Shown: one piece after another, positions 7,217-9,786 of the stretch | How positions within the stretch are numbered: position 1 is the first letter of the stretch | How the letters are laid out: the number at the start of each line of letters is the position of its first letter | DNA from: an uncultured Treponema sp. | GTDB lineage: Bacteria; Spirochaetota; Spirochaetia; Treponematales; Treponemataceae | Assembly (NCBI GenBank): GCA_937902445.1 | Contig: CALELJ010000097.1 | Coordinates: 1-9,786 of the forward strand | Direction: 5' to 3' | DNA length: 9,786 nucleotides | Notes under the pieces: model-generated | Seen by the model: the letters and a program-made list of their open reading frames with translations, nothing else | Told to the model about the DNA's origin: nothing | Databases searched by the model: none | Position numbers and translations under genes: made by a program

Positions 7217-7785
7217 AAGCAAAATTGGTTTTCATCCGGCATGGAGAAACAAAGGGAAATCTTGAAAAAAGATACATTGGAAAAACCGATGAATCTCTAT
7301 GCGAGGAAGGCAGACAAAGAATTCTCAAACTGGTGGATGAAGGTAGATATCCTCAGCCAGATTTTGTTTTCGTCAGCCCGATGAAAAGATGCCTGGAAAC
7401 CTGTCAGATAATTTATCCTTCATGGGGGGCAAAAGAGATCGAGGAATTCAGGGAAATTGATTTTGGTCTTTTTGAAAATAAAAACTTCAGGGAACTTGAA
7501 GGTGACATCAACTATAATAAATGGATTGAAAGCAACGGCAAGCTTCCTTTCCCTGGTGGAGAATCAAGGGAATGTTTTATGGACCGATGCTTTACAGGTT
7601 TCCTTAAAGCATGCGATGAGATGGAAAGCTGTACAAAAAAAGAATTTCCTACTGCGGCATTTGTTGTCCACGGTGGGACCATAATGTCCATCATGAACAG
7701 ACTGTTCGGGAAAACATATTTTGACTGGCAGGTGGAAAATGGCAGTGGATTCATTGTTGAAGATGACAAGGTGGTAAAACTATGA
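7213..7785 (+). CDS. cobC: Alpha-ribazole phosphatase-type histidine phosphatase
   Basis: This belongs to the histidine phosphatase (phosphoglycerate mutase-like) superfamily. Its place in the operon points to removal of the 5'-phosphate from alpha-ribazole phosphate or cobalamin phosphate. Numbering from GTG 7213 (190 residues), the catalytic motif is IRHGET with H10 as the phosphorylated histidine. SPMKRCLET (55-63) carries the phosphate-binding arginine, FREIDFGLFE (79-88) the acidic partner (E81), PFPGGES (112-118) is a common family block, and VVHGGT (151-156) holds the second histidine H153. I chose GTG 7213 because it overlaps the preceding stop as GTGA and places the RHG motif about eight residues from the N-terminus as usual. 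A TTG at 7189 would add eight residues inside the preceding gene. AGGG (7198-7201) lies 11 nt upstream. It overlaps the next ATG by 4 nt. Confidence 0.88.
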   Translation: MKAKLVFIRHGETKGNLEKRYIGKTDESLCEEGRQRILKLVDEGRYPQPDFVFVSPMKRCLETCQIIYPSWGAKEIEEFREIDFGLFENKNFRELEGDINYNKWIESNGKLPFPGGESRECFMDRCFTGFLKACDEMESCTKKEFPTAAFVVHGGTIMSIMNRLFGKTYFDWQVENGSGFIVEDDKVVKL

Positions 7786-8753
7786 TTAAGTACCACCTTT
7801 ATGCCTTTATTGCCGGCTTCATTCTGGATCTCATTATTGGTGATCCCTATTTCCTATATCATCCTGTAAGGGCAATTGGAAAATTGATTTCTTTTTTTGA
7901 AAAGGTATTTCTTTCAACAGAAGATGTAGGAAGGAAAAAAAGGTTCTACGGAACTGTTACAGTTTTTCTTGTATGTCTGATAACGGCCATTGTTTCCGGT
8001 GGGCTGCTTGTTGCCTCATATTTGATCAATATATATGCGGGCATTGTGATGGAAGTCATAATGACGTGGCAGATCATAGCGCTAAAATGTCTTGGTTCTG
8101 AAAGCAGGAAGGTTTATAAAGTTCTCAGGACCCATGATCTTGTGAAGGCAAGAAAAGCTGTTTCAATGATAGTTGGTCGTGACACTGAAAATCTAACTGA
8201 GGAACAGGTCATCAAGGCATGTGTAGAAACCGTTGCAGAAAATGCTTCCGACGGTGTCATTGCACCAATGTTCTATCTTGCCATCGGAGGTCCAGTTCTT
8301 GGATTTATCTATAAGGCCATCAATACCATGGATTCAATGATCGGCTACAAGGATGACAGATACATTGATTTTGGCAGATGCGCCGCAAAACTTGATGATG
8401 CTGTTAATTTCATTCCATCGAGATTTTGCGCACTCATGATGGTTGTGTCTTGTTCAATTCCTGGAAAGGCATTCAGCATGAAAAATGCATGGAAAATCTT
8501 TAAAAGAGACAGATTCAACCATGAAAGTCCTAACTCTGCACAGACGGAAAGCGTAATGGCCGGCGCTCTTTCCATTCAACTGGCAGGGCCTGCATCCTAT
8601 CATGGCATAGTCGAAGATAAAAAATTCATAGGGGATGCCCTAAGAACAATAGAGATTGATGATATAAAAAGAGCAAACAGACTCCTGTATGTGAGTTCTT
8701 TTTTCTGTGAGATTATTTTTTCCGGTATTCTTTTTATGATGGAGAAATTTTAA
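7782..8753 (+). CDS. cbiB: Adenosylcobinamide-phosphate synthase
   Basis: CbiB is the membrane enzyme that attaches aminopropanol (phosphate) to adenosylcobyric acid. The length of 323 residues is usual. Family motifs appear in order: LDLIIGDPYFLYHPVRAIG (15-33), MIVGRDTENLTE (129-140), KACVETVAENASDGVIAP (145-162), NTMDSMIGYKD (181-191), GRCAAKLDDAVNFIPSR (198-214) and HESPNSAQTESVMAGAL (247-263), followed by the YHG near residue 274. Hydrophobic segments lie at the N-terminus, around 58-105, around 160-178, around 212-228 and at the C-terminus. The ATG overlaps the cobC stop (ATGA), and AAGGTGG (7768-7774) is 7 nt upstream. The TAA stop abuts the ATG of the decarboxylase that makes its amine substrate. 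Confidence 0.95.
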   Translation: MIKYHLYAFIAGFILDLIIGDPYFLYHPVRAIGKLISFFEKVFLSTEDVGRKKRFYGTVTVFLVCLITAIVSGGLLVASYLINIYAGIVMEVIMTWQIIALKCLGSESRKVYKVLRTHDLVKARKAVSMIVGRDTENLTEEQVIKACVETVAENASDGVIAPMFYLAIGGPVLGFIYKAINTMDSMIGYKDDRYIDFGRCAAKLDDAVNFIPSRFCALMMVVSCSIPGKAFSMKNAWKIFKRDRFNHESPNSAQTESVMAGALSIQLAGPASYHGIVEDKKFIGDALRTIEIDDIKRANRLLYVSSFFCEIIFSGILFMMEKF

Positions 8754-9572
8754 ATGCACGGTGGCAATATCTACGGAACAAAAATACGCCATGATTTCTC
8801 AGTCAACATAAACCCGATGGGTTTCCCGGTCTCCCTTTGGCTCAGGCTGGCTTTTTCAATTGGAAAGATCAAAAATTATCCAGACATTGAATGTGGAATT
8901 CTTGTAAAAGAACTAGGAAAGCATCTGGGCATTCCGTGTGGAAGAATTGTCATTGGAAATGGAGCAACACAGATAATAGATGCCGCAATTCAAGGATGCG
9001 GAAGAAAAACTGCGCTGTGTATTGTTCCGTCCTTTACAGGATACAGAAATCTTCTTGAAAAAAATAATTTCAGCTGTGAGACCATATGTCTTTCAAAAAA
9101 TGAAGGTTTTTGTTATAGCGAAAAAATTCTTGGGGAAATAAAAAACAGGATAAAAAACTCAACGCCAGGTATTGTAATCGTCGCAAATCCAAACAACCCC
9201 AACGGAAAAGTTGTGCCGCTGGAAATTCTTCACGAGATTGAAAAGGAATGCTTGCGGACAGGTTCAATTTTTATGGTCGACGAGAGTTTCATTGAGCTGA
9301 CAGATTCTCCTGAATCGAATTCCTATTTACCACATGTGAACGCTGGTAGCAAGACAGTTATCGTCAGGGCATTCACCAAGGCTTTTGCAATTCCAGGTGT
9401 CAGGCTTGGATATGGAATATGTTCCGGTGAGTTTATGGTAAATGAGTTGAAACACAAAATTCCTGAATGGAGTGTAAACGTTCTTGCTCAGATTGCCGGT
9501 ACTCACTGCATTGGAAAACAGGGATACTTGAAAAAGGCCAGGAAAATAATATCTATGGAGAAAGCATCATGA
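8754..9572 (+). pseudogene. cobD: Threonine-phosphate decarboxylase, lacking its C-terminal ~80-90 residues
   Basis: CobD is a PLP enzyme of the HisC-like aminotransferase fold that makes (R)-1-amino-2-propanol phosphate for CbiB. Residues 1-270 match the family well: HGGNIYG (2-8), FSVNINPMGFP (15-25), NYPD (41-44), IGNGATQIID (67-76), ANPNNPNGKV (144-153), MVDESFIEL (174-182), the PLP lysine K209 in FTKAFAIPGVRLGY (207-220) and PEWSVNVLAQIAG (237-249). The frame stops at residue 272, whereas relatives run about 350-365. The lost part is the C-terminal small domain, which in this fold includes the conserved arginine that binds the substrate carboxylate. Neither of the other two forward frames restores it. 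The start is firm (it abuts the cbiB stop, with GGAG 9 nt upstream). I label it a pseudogene because the loss should be inactivating. A natural short form, or an assembly join near 9560, are the alternatives. Confidence 0.7.
9557..9564 (+). promoter_or_regulatory. Ribosome binding site ahead of ATG 9569
   Basis: GGAGAAAG, with its GGAG core 8 nt before ATG 9569, is a good Shine-Dalgarno site lying inside the last codons of the truncated cobD. It makes the signal-peptide-like start at 9569 credible. It also means that either cobD's end evolved with the next gene, or the two were joined at this point by a deletion. Confidence 0.6.
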
Positions 9573-9786
9573 AAAAAATACTATTTTTAATTGTTTTACT
9601 GATTGTTTTGAATACGCAGTGTTCCTGCCAGCTGCCGATTTAAATGAAAAAGATTTTGAAGTATCCGTTACCGGAGGGTATTACGGTTCTGAGATTAAAC
9701 TGCCGTTTAATGTTGAAAAAGACGGAGATTTTTATCGTATTTCCGGATCCGTTTATGATTTAAATCCCTATCAGGGAGTTACTGTC
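9569..9786 (+). pseudogene. Exported-protein gene start with apparent frameshift; runs off the right edge
   Basis: I do not recognise this gene. ATG 9569 overlaps the cobD stop (ATGA) and follows a good ribosome site. It encodes MKKILFLIVLLIVLN, a typical signal-peptide core, then TQCSCQLPI and a TAA at 9641-9643, giving only 24 residues. From about base 9631 a different frame (codons starting at 9631, 9634 and so on) reads AADLNEKDFEVSVTGGYYG, then SEIKLPFNVEKDGDFYRIS and onward to the last base without a stop. Its beta-rich, aspartate- and tyrosine-containing character looks like a mature secreted or surface protein. A one-base loss between about 9611 and 9640 would explain both parts: signal peptide first, then a mature chain starting near AAD. 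No classical slippery heptamer is evident. The alternatives are a 24-residue leader peptide followed by a separate gene starting at GTG 9619, or a sequencing error. Confidence 0.5.

Noticed and set aside
9574..9588. Perfect AT-only inverted repeat (AAAAATA-C-TATTTTT), possibly a terminator.
   Set aside because: It has a one-base loop, no GC in the stem and lies inside the start of a coding region. It cannot form a normal terminator hairpin.
9643..9768. Short plus-strand frame starting ATG at 9643 (about 39 codons) as a new gene.
   Set aside because: It has an arginine/leucine/isoleucine-rich unstructured reading, no ribosome site, and is a shadow of the open frame starting near 9631 that runs to the edge.

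Overview
The window holds a single plus-strand operon for corrinoid uptake and the late, nucleotide-loop half of cobalamin (vitamin B12) assembly. There are ten recognisable genes and an eleventh, damaged-looking reading frame at the right edge. Genes overlap by 4 nt, abut, or are 2-10 nt apart, so there is no gene-free stretch above 300 bases before the last ~215 bases. I see no RNA gene, insertion sequence, CRISPR array or convincing terminator. The promoter, and any cobalamin riboswitch, would lie left of the window because the first gene is already in progress at base 1.

Layout. (1) Uptake: the 3' part of a BtuF/FecB-type substrate-binding protein (2-1183), a BtuC/FecCD permease (1143-2180), and a 760-residue protein whose first ~250 residues are the partner ABC ATPase (BtuD/FecE type) and whose last ~490 residues are a complete cobyric acid synthase (CbiP/CobQ) (2181-4463). 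(2) Nucleotide loop: CobT (4474-5502), a CobU-like protein (5499-6044), CobS (6047-6832), a second much smaller CobU-like protein (6836-7216) and the CobC-type phosphatase (7213-7785). (3) Aminopropanol arm: CbiB (7782-8753) and a CobD-type threonine-phosphate decarboxylase (8754-9572) that stops about 80-90 residues early. (4) Right edge: a short signal-peptide-like frame starting at 9569 that hits a stop at 9641, while a different frame stays open to the window end.

How the genes work together: BtuF-C-D bring in a corrinoid. CbiP amidates adenosylcobyrinic acid diamide to cobyric acid. CobD makes aminopropanol phosphate, which CbiB attaches to give cobinamide (phosphate). CobU activates this to GDP-cobinamide, CobT makes the alpha-ribazole phosphate, CobS joins the two halves, and CobC removes the phosphate. 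Corrin-ring genes, the corrinoid adenosyltransferase, a CbiZ amidohydrolase and a threonine kinase are not in the window.

Organism: moderate GC (judged by eye), strong GGAG/AGGG ribosome sites, occasional GTG/TTG starts and the style of the binding protein and CobT suggest an anaerobe of the Lachnospiraceae/Clostridia type or a Treponema. The sequence alone does not separate these. The most unusual items are the transporter-ATPase/CbiP fusion, the pair of CobU-like proteins with complementary missing motifs, and the truncated cobD next to a frame-broken ORF.
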